64,000 nt of DNA, taken from NCBI GenBank assembly GCA_031553215.1, contig JAVBLW010000006.1:248001-312000 (forward strand), in the 5' to 3' direction. The notes beneath the pieces were generated by a model. The model did no database searches. It had not been told where the DNA came from and was given only the letters and a program-made list of their open reading frames with translations. The stretch's first letter is position 1. Every line of letters starts with the position of its first letter. This DNA is from JAVBLW01 sp031553215. Lineage in GTDB: Bacteria > Bacillota_I > Bacilli_A > Acholeplasmatales > Anaeroplasmataceae. The translations under genes and the position numbers were made by a program. Positions 1 through 8,073 of this stretch are shown piece by piece.

Positions 1-422
1 TACTTAAATTCAAATGGTTCCATACCAATATCCAATAATGGTTTAGTAGTATATAATTCTTCTTCATTCTTAAGTATCATAATTCCAAATTTTCTAGTAT
101 CGTGATATCTTAATGTCATATTATTAGATAAGTAAAATATTACATGTTCGTGTTTTAATATTGGATCACTAACACTCTTAATAAAGTACTTACCTTCCAT
201 CCTAAGATGACTAACTAGATATATATCATCTAATTTAAATATTAATGCTTTACCAAGTCTTTTTATATCAGTAAATTTTTTATTTATAATACTATCTTTG
301 AAATAATTAATATCATTTTGAATCATCTTTTCATAATTAACTACAACATCAACAATTTTTAGATCTAGAAGAACACCTTTTAAAGTGTTCTTAACTGTTT
401 CTACCTCAGGAAGTTCTGGCAT
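1..422 (-). CDS. mutM: Formamidopyrimidine-DNA glycosylase (partial, N-terminal part)
   Basis: Base-excision repair glycosylase/AP lyase that removes oxidised purines such as 8-oxoguanine. The reading frame starts with MPELPEVE, the hallmark N-terminus of the Fpg/Nei family in which Pro2 is the catalytic nucleophile and Glu3 assists. About 140 residues are visible before the gene runs off the left edge, including the segment RYHDTRKFG typical of the N-terminal beta-sandwich; the helix-two-turn-helix and zinc finger must lie outside the window. The ATG follows the stop of the nitroreductase gene by two bases, so it is co-transcribed with polA and the nitroreductase. The polA-mutM neighbourhood is common in Firmicutes. 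Confidence 0.95.
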   Translation of the reverse strand, partial: MPELPEVETVKNTLKGVLLDLKIVDVVVNYEKMIQNDINYFKDSIINKKFTDIKRLGKALIFKLDDIYLVSHLRMEGKYFIKSVSDPILKHEHVIFYLSNNMTLRYHDTRKFGIMILKNEEELYTTKPLLDIGMEPFEFK

Positions 423-424
423 AA

Positions 425-934
425 TTAAAACCTATTATAGAAGATTTTATCTTCATCAAATTTATCTATTTCCTTAAATACATCTAAATTTTCAGGATAT
501 CCAATTGCTAGTAAGGAATAAACAAATAAATGAGATGGAACATTTAATATTTTATTTAAAGATTCCATTCTTTCTTCAATGGGATATACACCTAACCAGC
601 ATGTTCCTAAATCTTTACTTCTTGCATAAGTCATCATATTCATTTGTGCAGCACTTAAATCGGTAGGCTGCATTTCAGGATTAATTAATCCTTCATATTG
701 ACCTAATATACCTATTATTGTATTACAGTTTTTTACAATCATAGAACCTTTTGAAACATGTGATATTTGTTCTATTATATCTAGATCATCAATAATAATA
801 AAATTCTTTGTTTGTTGGTTTCTAGCACTAGGAGCCGCAAAGGCAGCTCTTATTACATCTTTTAATTCTTCTCTAGTTAGTTTCTTTGTTAGATCATATT
901 TTCTAACACTACGTCTTGTAAATATCTCTTTCAT
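425..934 (-). CDS. Nitroreductase family protein
   Basis: A flavin (FMN)-dependent nitroreductase-fold oxidoreductase of about 169 residues. The N-terminus has the family signature FTRRSVRKYD, followed by APSARNQQ (FMN phosphate contact region) and a C-terminal LAIGYP segment. Substrate is not predictable; many short members reduce quinones or nitro compounds with NAD(P)H. Start chosen at the ATG whose A overlaps the polA stop (TAATG), preceded by a GAGGTG ribosome site, rather than an in-frame start 18 bases upstream. It sits between polA and mutM in an apparent operon; this position is unusual but translation coupling with both neighbours is tight. Confidence 0.85.
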   Translation of the reverse strand: MKEIFTRRSVRKYDLTKKLTREELKDVIRAAFAAPSARNQQTKNFIIIDDLDIIEQISHVSKGSMIVKNCNTIIGILGQYEGLINPEMQPTDLSAAQMNMMTYARSKDLGTCWLGVYPIEERMESLNKILNVPSHLFVYSLLAIGYPENLDVFKEIDKFDEDKIFYNRF

Positions 935-3552
935 TATTTCACCTCGTACCAATTATTTCCAAATGAATATTCCACCATTAATGGAACATCTAATTTAACA
1001 CAATTTTGCATTAAATCAATTACTAATTCCTGTACTATTTCTTCTTCTCCCTTATATACTTCTAGTATTAACTCATCGTGTACTTGAAGCAATAAGTGGC
1101 TCTTAAGTTTCTTTTCTTCTAACGCTTCATCAATCTTAATCATGGCAATTTTTATAATATCAGCTGCACTACCTTGAATTGGAGCATTCATGGCTGTTCT
1201 TTTAGCAAATTCCCTTAATTGATACATTGGAGAATTAATATCAGGAATTAATCTGATTCTATTTTTAATTGTTTTAACATATTGATTCTCTTTTGCATAT
1301 TCAATCGTTTCATCCATAAAATCTTTTATTTCTGGATAAACTTCATAATATCGCTTTATATAATTAGATGCTTCAACATTAGTAATCCCTACATCACTTG
1401 CAAGTCCAAAGGCACTTATTCCGTAAATTATTCCAAAGTTTACAGCCTTAGCTTTTCTTCTATCTAATGGAGTAATATATTCCTTATTAAATATTTCTTG
1501 CGCGGTTTTAGTATGAATATCTTCATTATTATTAAACGCATCAATTAGTTTACTAACACCAGCCATATGGGCCAATACTCTTAATTCAATTTGTGAGTAG
1601 TCGGCTGAAAAGAAACTATATCCTTCTTCTGGTATAAATATTTTTCTAATATTTTTACCTTCATTTGTTTTAATAGGGATATTTTGCAAATTAGGTTCAA
1701 TACTTGATAATCTACCTGTTTGAGTAAGAGCTTGTTCATAGATGGTATGAACTTTATTATCTTCAAATAATGATTCTCTTATTCCTTCGATATATGTAGA
1801 ATACAGTTTTGTTAATTGTCTATAATCAATAATAAATCTAATAATATCATGTTTATCAATTAGTTGTTCTAAAACTTCTATATTAGTAGAGTAACCTGTT
1901 TTTGTTTTCTTTGAGCTATCTAACTGTAGCTTTTCAAATAATATTACCCCTAATTGCTTTGGAGAAGATATATTAAATTCTTCACCAGCCAAATAATAGA
2001 TTTCTTTTTCAATGTTTTTAATTCTAGTATTTAATTCTAGAGCTTGTTTATTAAGTTCATCTAAATCTACCTTTAAGCCAGTGTATTCCATTTCTGCTAG
2101 TACCTTTGATAAAGGTATTTCCATATCAACCAATAATGATAATTGTTCATTATTTTCTAATTTTTCTTTAATTGATTTCTTTAATATATAGATACAATTA
2201 GCTTTTTTTAACGCATGTTCGTATAATAAATCATCTGATGGAATATGTATTTTAGCACCTTTCCCATACACTTCTTCTTCATATAAAACATCATTGTAAT
2301 TATAGTAATTTGCAATTACTTTAAATTCACTTTTTGAAATAGAAGGATTTAAGATATATGTTGCAAGTAATAAATCAAAGTCTACTCCAGCAAAATCTAT
2401 TCCTAATTTATTAAACATAACTACTGTCTTTTTATAATCATACGTACATTTATGATTATCCTTATCAGATAGAAATAATTTTAAATCAATACTTTCATTT
2501 AATAATTCCTTTTTAATAATAAAATCACCTAAATGATTTTTAAGGGCAATAGCTAATATTTCGTTTTTATGATAATTTCCCTCTAATGCTTCAATAACAA
2601 TTGCACTATATGGAACTAAAATTGATTTTAAATCTACTACATTATCTATAACTTTATAATCCAAAGCTTTTCTTTCTACTTTAACCTTTAAAGTTAAATC
2701 TTTTAATAATGAATTTAATTCTAAATACTCATAAAACTCCTTTAGCTTTGCATAATCTTTTTCTTTTCTTACAGTATCTTCAAACTTAATTTCAATAGGT
2801 GCCTCTTGTAATATGGTAACCATTTTTTTACAAATAATTGCATCATTATAATACGTTCTTATCTTTTCTCCATCAGCACCCTTAATACTATCTTTATTTT
2901 CAATTAATCCTTCTACACTTTTATATTCCTGTAAAAGCTTTTGAGCTTTCTTTTCACCAATTCCAGGAATACCTGCTAGATTATCTGATTTATCTCCCAT
3001 TAGAGCTTTTAAATCAATAAATTGTTCAACTTCTAATTGATACTTTTCTCTAAATGTTTCTCTAGTATAATCTTCAAGTTCTGTCATACCCTTTTTCGTT
3101 AAGTGAACAGTTGAATCATCACTAATTAATTGAAGTAAATCTTTATCTGATGAATAGATATCAACATGATATCCTTTTTCTATACCTTGTTTACATAAAG
3201 TACCTATAATATCGTCCGCTTCATATAAAGGAAGTTCATATTGAGCGATATTCATATGTCTAAGTAATTCTTTTATATGAGCTACCTGCATTCTAAGTTC
3301 ATCAGGCATTGATGATCTACCATCTTTATACTCACTTACCAACTCATGTCTAAATGTCTTTTTACCAGCATCAAAGGCAACTAATATATTATCATATTCA
3401 CTATTCGTAAGCATATCAATCATTCTTGCAAAACTATGAATAGCATTCGTGTATACACCTTTAGAATTAGCCTTTAAATTACCCATCGCAGCCATTCCAA
3501 AATACGCTCTATACATTAATGAATTACCATCTACTAATATCAATCTTTTCAT
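934..3552 (-). CDS. polA: DNA polymerase I
   Basis: Replication/repair polymerase that removes RNA primers and fills gaps. About 872 residues. Domain order: 5'-3' exonuclease (about 1-290, starting LILVDGNSLMYRAYF, with the YEADDIIGTL and GDKSDNLAGIPGIG metal-site and helix-hairpin-helix motifs), a degenerate 3'-5' exonuclease-like domain (about 300-470) in which the usual metal-binding acidic residues are not evident, and a family A polymerase domain with motif A DYSQIELR (about 647), motif B RRKAKAVNFGIIYG (about 699) and motif C VHDELILEV (about 825). Loss of proofreading is common for Bacilli Pol I. Start chosen at the ATG preceded by AGGATGTG, six codons inside the longest frame. Confidence 0.96.
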   Translation of the reverse strand: MKRLILVDGNSLMYRAYFGMAAMGNLKANSKGVYTNAIHSFARMIDMLTNSEYDNILVAFDAGKKTFRHELVSEYKDGRSSMPDELRMQVAHIKELLRHMNIAQYELPLYEADDIIGTLCKQGIEKGYHVDIYSSDKDLLQLISDDSTVHLTKKGMTELEDYTRETFREKYQLEVEQFIDLKALMGDKSDNLAGIPGIGEKKAQKLLQEYKSVEGLIENKDSIKGADGEKIRTYYNDAIICKKMVTILQEAPIEIKFEDTVRKEKDYAKLKEFYEYLELNSLLKDLTLKVKVERKALDYKVIDNVVDLKSILVPYSAIVIEALEGNYHKNEILAIALKNHLGDFIIKKELLNESIDLKLFLSDKDNHKCTYDYKKTVVMFNKLGIDFAGVDFDLLLATYILNPSISKSEFKVIANYYNYNDVLYEEEVYGKGAKIHIPSDDLLYEHALKKANCIYILKKSIKEKLENNEQLSLLVDMEIPLSKVLAEMEYTGLKVDLDELNKQALELNTRIKNIEKEIYYLAGEEFNISSPKQLGVILFEKLQLDSSKKTKTGYSTNIEVLEQLIDKHDIIRFIIDYRQLTKLYSTYIEGIRESLFEDNKVHTIYEQALTQTGRLSSIEPNLQNIPIKTNEGKNIRKIFIPEEGYSFFSADYSQIELRVLAHMAGVSKLIDAFNNNEDIHTKTAQEIFNKEYITPLDRRKAKAVNFGIIYGISAFGLASDVGITNVEASNYIKRYYEVYPEIKDFMDETIEYAKENQYVKTIKNRIRLIPDINSPMYQLREFAKRTAMNAPIQGSAADIIKIAMIKIDEALEEKKLKSHLLLQVHDELILEVYKGEEEIVQELVIDLMQNCVKLDVPLMVEYSFGNNWYEVK

Positions 3553-3600
3553 ATGAACACATCCTAACATTTATTCTTTTATTATATCATAAATAGGCGA

Positions 3601-3631
3601 AAAAAAGAGACCCATTTTATCTAATGAGTCT
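3601..3631 (-). terminator. Intrinsic terminator after flavodoxin-like gene
   Basis: On the minus strand a 9-bp stem (AGACTCATT / AATGGGTCT, one G-U) with a short loop is followed by a run of six or more T. It lies between the stop of the 3656-4090 gene and the polA start. Confidence 0.8.
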
Positions 3632-3655
3632 TTGGACATATATTTAGTACCTAGT

Positions 3656-4090
3656 TTAATTGTTTGCAATAGCATTTACAAAATCATTTATGTTTTCTTT
3701 ATTCATCCAATCTTGATTATTTGTTTTACGAAATGGCATCTTACCACCAAAAGATTTTATGCATATTGTACTATCAATAAGTTCTCTAGGAATACACTTA
3801 TTGATCGTCGGTTCTACTGATAATGGATCACCGTTACATATAAATAGAGCCGTCTTCTTTTCAATAAGTACATCTAAATTTTTTTCGATAAATTTTCTTA
3901 TTGGTTTATATATTTTTCCCATTCTCACACCTGAGCCTATTACAATAGTATCATAATCTAAAATATTTATTATTTTTTCTTTGACACTAACAATCTTACT
4001 ATCCGGTAATTTTGACATAAGTAATTCTGCACATTCTAATGTTGCTCCTGATTTGGTTGCATAGACAATTATTGTTTTCACCTTTATCAT
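3656..4090 (-). CDS. Flavodoxin-domain protein
   Basis: Small FMN-binding flavodoxin-fold protein, 144 residues. The N-terminal strand-loop IIVYATKSGATLECA fits the FMN phosphate-binding loop, and YDTIVIGSGVRMGKIYKPIRKF resembles the segment of HemG-like/flavodoxin-domain proteins that follows the second strand. Members act as electron carriers or as protoporphyrinogen oxidase; no haem genes are nearby, so I only assign the fold. It is a monocistron with its own terminator downstream. Confidence 0.75.
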   Translation of the reverse strand: MIKVKTIIVYATKSGATLECAELLMSKLPDSKIVSVKEKIINILDYDTIVIGSGVRMGKIYKPIRKFIEKNLDVLIEKKTALFICNGDPLSVEPTINKCIPRELIDSTICIKSFGGKMPFRKTNNQDWMNKENINDFVNAIANN

Positions 4091-4151
4091 TCTCCTTTTG
4101 AATTAAATTATATCACCATTATATTAGAATAAGAATACTTGTAATTTTAAA

Positions 4152-4176
4152 ATAAAAAGAGGCTTTCTCAAGTCTC
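4152..4176 (-). terminator. Intrinsic terminator after yhbY
   Basis: A 7-bp stem GAGACTT/AAGCCTC with one mismatch and a GAGA loop is followed by five T on the minus strand, directly after the stop codon of the YhbY gene. Confidence 0.7.
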
Positions 4177-4181
4177 CTTAA

Positions 4182-4475
4182 TTATCTTGGTAAAACAATT
4201 GGATTTTTAGCCTTTTTACTAGGTTTATATAAAACCATTATATGGCCAATTGTTTGAACAACTTCAATATTTACATCTTCAAATATTTCCGTTGCTTCAT
4301 CGAATGATATATCCGAATTATTTAATATATTTACTTTCATTAATTCATGTTTTGCTAAATATGCAACAATATCATATTTCATATTATCAGATATTCCATC
4401 TTTTCCTATTTGAAAAACTGGATTTAAATCATGAGCTAAAGATTTTAAATAGCTTTTTTGTTTACTAGTCAACAT
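4182..4475 (-). CDS. yhbY: CRM-domain RNA-binding protein YhbY
   Basis: 97-residue single CRS1-YhbY (CRM) domain protein that associates with pre-50S ribosomal subunits. Visible signature: LTSKQKSYLKSLAHDLNPVFQIGKDGI at the N-terminus (the first turn and the G-K-G loop of the domain), then LMKVNIL and the final strand HIMVLYKPS. Length and ending are normal for the bacterial stand-alone form. Its start ATG lies just upstream of a separate transcription unit and it has its own terminator. Confidence 0.92.
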   Translation of the reverse strand: MLTSKQKSYLKSLAHDLNPVFQIGKDGISDNMKYDIVAYLAKHELMKVNILNNSDISFDEATEIFEDVNIEVVQTIGHIMVLYKPSKKAKNPIVLPR

Positions 4476-4521
4476 ACATTATTCCGTCCTTACTTCTTGA
4501 TTATATCATATAAGTTTATTT

Positions 4522-5202
4522 TTAGAAATAAAATCTTTTTTTAACTTCTTTTTTAAGCTCTCTACCTTTAAAAATAATTAATCCAAGGAGTATTATTCCA
4601 GATGCCGATAATGTCATTAAAGATGTCCAAAGGGTATTATAAACTTTTAAATAACGATAAAATATGAATTGGACAATACCCATTAATATTAACATTAACA
4701 AAGAAATAATACTATCTACAAATATATTCTTTTTAATTAATACGATAAATATACTTACAATCATTGTCGTAACTATAACAAATGGTATCACATAATTAAG
4801 TGACCAATAAGTAGGAGTTTTAGCTCCAAAATAATCAATTAAGTATAAAAGAAGCGACAACATAAATGCATTAATAGTAAGTCTACTTACAATATTACCT
4901 TTACTAAGTATTAAATTCCTTACAAGTGTCCATGCGTATATTATAGAGAATATCGATATAACTGACCAGTAATAATCTGTTTTATTTATCGTTAAGTAAT
5001 TTATTACTCCAACAACTATTATAGCGATTATTGAAAGAAATAAGAATATTTTAGTCGATAAATTAAGTTTATGGGTTCTAACAAGCTTCTTATATGGCTC
5101 ATAAGATACTTCAGTTTCCTTAATATTTAATGGAGTAAAACATATTGGACATGTCTTTCTAGAAGTGTTTACATCAACATTACATTTTGTACAATGTTTC
5201 AT
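4522..5202 (-). CDS. Zinc-ribbon integral membrane protein (DUF6320-like)
   Basis: 226 residues. The first 25 carry a CxxC...CxxC zinc ribbon (MKHCTKC...CPIC); a linker follows and then about six hydrophobic segments (from about residue 50) predicted to span the membrane. Its ATG touches the stop of the upstream acyltransferase gene, so the two are translationally coupled. I recall this fold appearing beside condensation-type acyltransferases in other gut Firmicutes, but the function is unknown. A reasonable inference is a membrane partner for the acyltransferase. Confidence 0.6.
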   Translation of the reverse strand: MKHCTKCNVDVNTSRKTCPICFTPLNIKETEVSYEPYKKLVRTHKLNLSTKIFLFLSIIAIIVVGVINYLTINKTDYYWSVISIFSIIYAWTLVRNLILSKGNIVSRLTINAFMLSLLLYLIDYFGAKTPTYWSLNYVIPFVIVTTMIVSIFIVLIKKNIFVDSIISLLMLILMGIVQFIFYRYLKVYNTLWTSLMTLSASGIILLGLIIFKGRELKKEVKKRFYF

Positions 5203-6476
5203 TATTCTTCCACCTCCAAATCATTTGTTTCTATAATAATATTTAAATTATCTTTAACAAATTGTTTTATTACACCACGAATAAATGTTCTATCAGTTAT
5301 TCTTGTAGTAAAAGTTAATAAGAATTTATCCATAAATGATACAGCCCCCATATTGATTGGCGTAGATTTTGATGCACCTATAGAAAATTCAAATCGATCA
5401 ATATATTGATACATTTCTTGTGGTAATTCAACTTTTCCTAGATTCGAAAAACTTATAGTATTAGCATTGGAACCTAATATTTTATATCCTATTTTTAATC
5501 CTATTTTTTTAATAAATAGTGGTAATAATCTAACAATATATTTCTTTTCAAACCCTACATTACTAACAAGTCTTGAATGCAAACGATTTTTAGTTAGTTC
5601 AGTATCGAAGGTTTCTTGCATGTATTTTATCATGTCAAAAAAATTCAAATCTTTATTATTAAAGTCACAATTTGTTCTAATATATAAAACAAAGTTTCTT
5701 ATTGAATTACTATCAAAGAATTTTCTTGCATTAACTGGAATAAATAATTTAACATTCTTTTTATCCACTTTTCCTCTTAAATAATTATCATATATCGAAT
5801 ATAAAATACATGCACCGATATATTCAGTTATAGTCGCATTATATTTTTTTGAAACTTCTTTTAGTTCATTTAAACTCATATTAGTATGAATTAATCCACT
5901 ATATCCAGCAGGATAAAATTTACCTTCAATTCTAAATGCCTTATCTTCTTTTTCATAAGCCGGTACATCAGAATCATAATTTTCAACAAAACTATCTTCT
6001 GTTTCAACTAAATTAATTTCAATCTCATTAGTTTTTACCTCTCCAGAATCAGAAATATATATTCCTTTATATGTTAAATAATAATAACAAATAGTTTTGA
6101 AGAAATCCATACCTCCAGTACCATCACTTAAGGCATGAAATATTTCTAATGAAAGTCTTCTTTCACTATAACTTAGGGTAAACATGAACCCATTATTCTC
6201 ATATAATCTAACTGAGTCATATACCTTAGGATTTTCACATTTTATAATTGGTTCATTGTAATTATGTTCAAAGTAATACCAAAAAAAACCTCTCTTTAAT
6301 TTTACACAAAACGAAGGAAACCTTTCAAGAGCTGATTTCAAAGCTTTATTTAATATACTCTCATCTATTTTATCATTTAAAACAGCAGATACTCTAAAAC
6401 TGCTGGTATCATTTTTATTATAAATCGCAGGAAACACTTTAGCCGCATTATCTAATTTAAACCATGTCTTTGACAT
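5202..6476 (-). CDS. Condensation-domain-like acyltransferase
   Basis: 424-residue protein of the chloramphenicol acetyltransferase/condensation superfamily (alcohol acetyltransferase or PapA-like). The catalytic HxxxDG motif is present as HALSDGTGG near residue 113. The order is N-terminal half with that motif, then a second half with SFSNLGKVELP, the conserved structural strand of such enzymes. Such proteins transfer acyl groups from CoA or carrier proteins to alcohols or amines; substrate unknown. It is directly followed and overlapped by the zinc-ribbon membrane protein, suggesting a two-gene lipid or cell-envelope acylation unit. A TATAAT box is visible just upstream (about 6505-6515). 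Confidence 0.7.
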   Translation of the reverse strand: MSKTWFKLDNAAKVFPAIYNKNDTSSFRVSAVLNDKIDESILNKALKSALERFPSFCVKLKRGFFWYYFEHNYNEPIIKCENPKVYDSVRLYENNGFMFTLSYSERRLSLEIFHALSDGTGGMDFFKTICYYYLTYKGIYISDSGEVKTNEIEINLVETEDSFVENYDSDVPAYEKEDKAFRIEGKFYPAGYSGLIHTNMSLNELKEVSKKYNATITEYIGACILYSIYDNYLRGKVDKKNVKLFIPVNARKFFDSNSIRNFVLYIRTNCDFNNKDLNFFDMIKYMQETFDTELTKNRLHSRLVSNVGFEKKYIVRLLPLFIKKIGLKIGYKILGSNANTISFSNLGKVELPQEMYQYIDRFEFSIGASKSTPINMGAVSFMDKFLLTFTTRITDRTFIRGVIKQFVKDNLNIIIETNDLEVEE

Positions 6477-6570
6477 TGTAACGCTCCTCTCTCTTTTTTT
6501 ATATTATATCACATTATTTAGAAAACTAGATAGAATATTTCATATTTATTATATTTTATGAAGAAAGAAA

Positions 6571-6613
6571 AAAAATAAAACCACAATTCAATATATGATT
6601 GAATCGTAGTTTT
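6571..6613 (-). terminator. Strong hairpin terminator
   Basis: A 16-bp stem with two mismatch/wobble positions and a 5-nt loop, flanked on the minus strand exit side by a run of T interrupted by one A. It sits downstream of the small membrane protein gene. Confidence 0.8.
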
Positions 6614-6656
6614 AATATTCTTTATATTTTTGGTTAATTTCACTTTAGAAATTGTA

Positions 6657-6827
6657 CTATTCGTTTTCTTGTCTTGCACATATAATAGCTGCAATTATCG
6701 CTAAACCTAATCCGGTGAAACCACCAGCAAGCAATGAATAATCAATTTGTGTTCCACAAATAATCATAATAAAACAAAAGAAACAATATATTCCAATCAA
6801 TACTTGATAAATAATTTTATTTTTCAT
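6657..6827 (-). CDS. Small membrane protein, 56 residues
   Basis: Reading frame from an ATG preceded by GGAAGGGAA with good spacing to a TAG stop. The 56-residue product begins MKNKIIYQVLIG and has two hydrophobic segments (about 9-24 and 31-50) separated by a short polar turn (GTQIDYS), so it looks like a small hairpin membrane protein ending in a charged tail. No family is recognised. It has its own ribosome site and terminator, which is why I call it real. It lies between ddh and the acyltransferase gene. Confidence 0.6.
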   Translation of the reverse strand: MKNKIIYQVLIGIYCFFCFIMIICGTQIDYSLLAGGFTGLGLAIIAAIICARQENE

Positions 6828-6880
6828 TTTGAATTCCCTTCCTACAAAATAATTATACTCTTTTATCTAGTTTTTACAAG

Positions 6881-6912
6881 AAAAAAACATTCCAAATTTG
6901 GAATGTTTTTTA
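6881..6912. terminator. Bidirectional-type terminator after ddh
   Basis: Perfect palindrome AACATTCC-AAATTT-GGAATGTT with an A-run on one side and a T-run on the other, placed right after the ddh stop codon. Confidence 0.8.
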
Positions 6913-6913
6913 A

Positions 6914-7900
6914 TTATAATATACCTTTGATAACTTCTTCTCTTGAAGATTTAGACAAATAAATAGGAGCAATATCAAATACAGTTTTACATCCCTTTTG
7001 TCCTTCTTTACTTAATTTATATGCAGCTCTTGCATAAGCAACTAAAATACTAGAAGTAAATTCTGGATTTGAATCAAGTTTAATATTATATTCAACGATA
7101 TGCTTATTTTCTTCATTCCATCCTGTTTGTCCACTTCTTATTACAAATCCACCATGAGGGATCCCACTATGCTTTTCTTTTAATTCTTCTAAAGAAATAA
7201 AGTTAACTGTTGTATCATAATCCTTGAAATATCCCGGCATTTCTTTTATTTCTTTTTCAATTTTTGCTTTATCAGCACCATCTTTAGCAACTACATAACA
7301 ATCCCTTAAGTGTTTTTCTCTTGTAGTCAAATCTGGATTTTCTCCACTTCTAACTCTTTCTAAAGCTGACTCAACAGGAATAGTATATTGTTTTGCATCA
7401 AGAACTCCTTCAACTCGTCTTATTGCGTCACTATGTCCTTGGCTAACACCTTTTCCCCAGAATGTATATGTATTTCCTGTAGGAAGTACAGAACCAAAAT
7501 ACAATCTATTTAACGAAAACATACCTGGATCCCAACCAACAGATATAACTGCTATCTTATTTGATTCTAAGGCATTTTTATTGACATTATTATAATGTTC
7601 TAAAACTTTAGAATGATTGTCAAAACTATCTACAACATTAAAATATTTAACTAATTCTGGTGTTTGAACAGGTAAATCTGTTGCACTACCACCACATAAT
7701 ATTAAAACATCTATTTTATCTTTAAAATTTAAAATCTCATCCATATGATAAACTTTTGCAGTAGTTGTTTTTATATTAACACTACTAGGGTCGCGACGTG
7801 TAAATACCGCAACTAATTCAGTGTCTTCATTTTGCTTTATTGCACATTCAACACCATATCCTAAATTACCATATCCACAAATTCCAATACGTATCTTCAT
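6914..7900 (-). CDS. ddh: meso-Diaminopimelate D-dehydrogenase
   Basis: NADPH-dependent enzyme converting tetrahydrodipicolinate and ammonia to meso-DAP in one step (lysine and peptidoglycan precursor synthesis). About 328 residues. N-terminal Rossmann motif GICGYGNLGYGVE, then VFTRRDP (2'-phosphate recognition), the substrate-contact segments CGGSATDLPVQ and VISVGWDPGMFSLNR, and KGVSQGHSDAIRRVEGV, all characteristic of Ddh. Start chosen at the ATG of MKIRIGICGYG, which has GGAGTG about 10 bases upstream; the longer frame begins inside that site. Its presence implies meso-DAP peptidoglycan made via the dehydrogenase pathway. Confidence 0.95.
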   Translation of the reverse strand: MKIRIGICGYGNLGYGVECAIKQNEDTELVAVFTRRDPSSVNIKTTTAKVYHMDEILNFKDKIDVLILCGGSATDLPVQTPELVKYFNVVDSFDNHSKVLEHYNNVNKNALESNKIAVISVGWDPGMFSLNRLYFGSVLPTGNTYTFWGKGVSQGHSDAIRRVEGVLDAKQYTIPVESALERVRSGENPDLTTREKHLRDCYVVAKDGADKAKIEKEIKEMPGYFKDYDTTVNFISLEELKEKHSGIPHGGFVIRSGQTGWNEENKHIVEYNIKLDSNPEFTSSILVAYARAAYKLSKEGQKGCKTVFDIAPIYLSKSSREEVIKGIL

Positions 7901-8032
7901 CTTATTTACACTCCTTTTTTTCATAAATATATTATAGCATACGTTTTTTTAATAAGAATATTTTTATCTATAAAATTAACTTTTTACAAATAATATTCAA
8001 AAAATATCTTTTTTTCATGAATTTTATTTAAA

Positions 8033-8068
8033 ATTAAAAATACAGAAACCTATTTTGGTTTCTGTATT
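8033..8068 (-). terminator. Terminator of the surface-protein operon
   Basis: A 12-bp perfect stem (AATACAGAAACC / GGTTTCTGTATT) with a 6-nt loop followed by T-rich sequence, immediately after the stop of the 4046-residue protein gene. Confidence 0.85.
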
Positions 8069-8073
8069 TCTTA

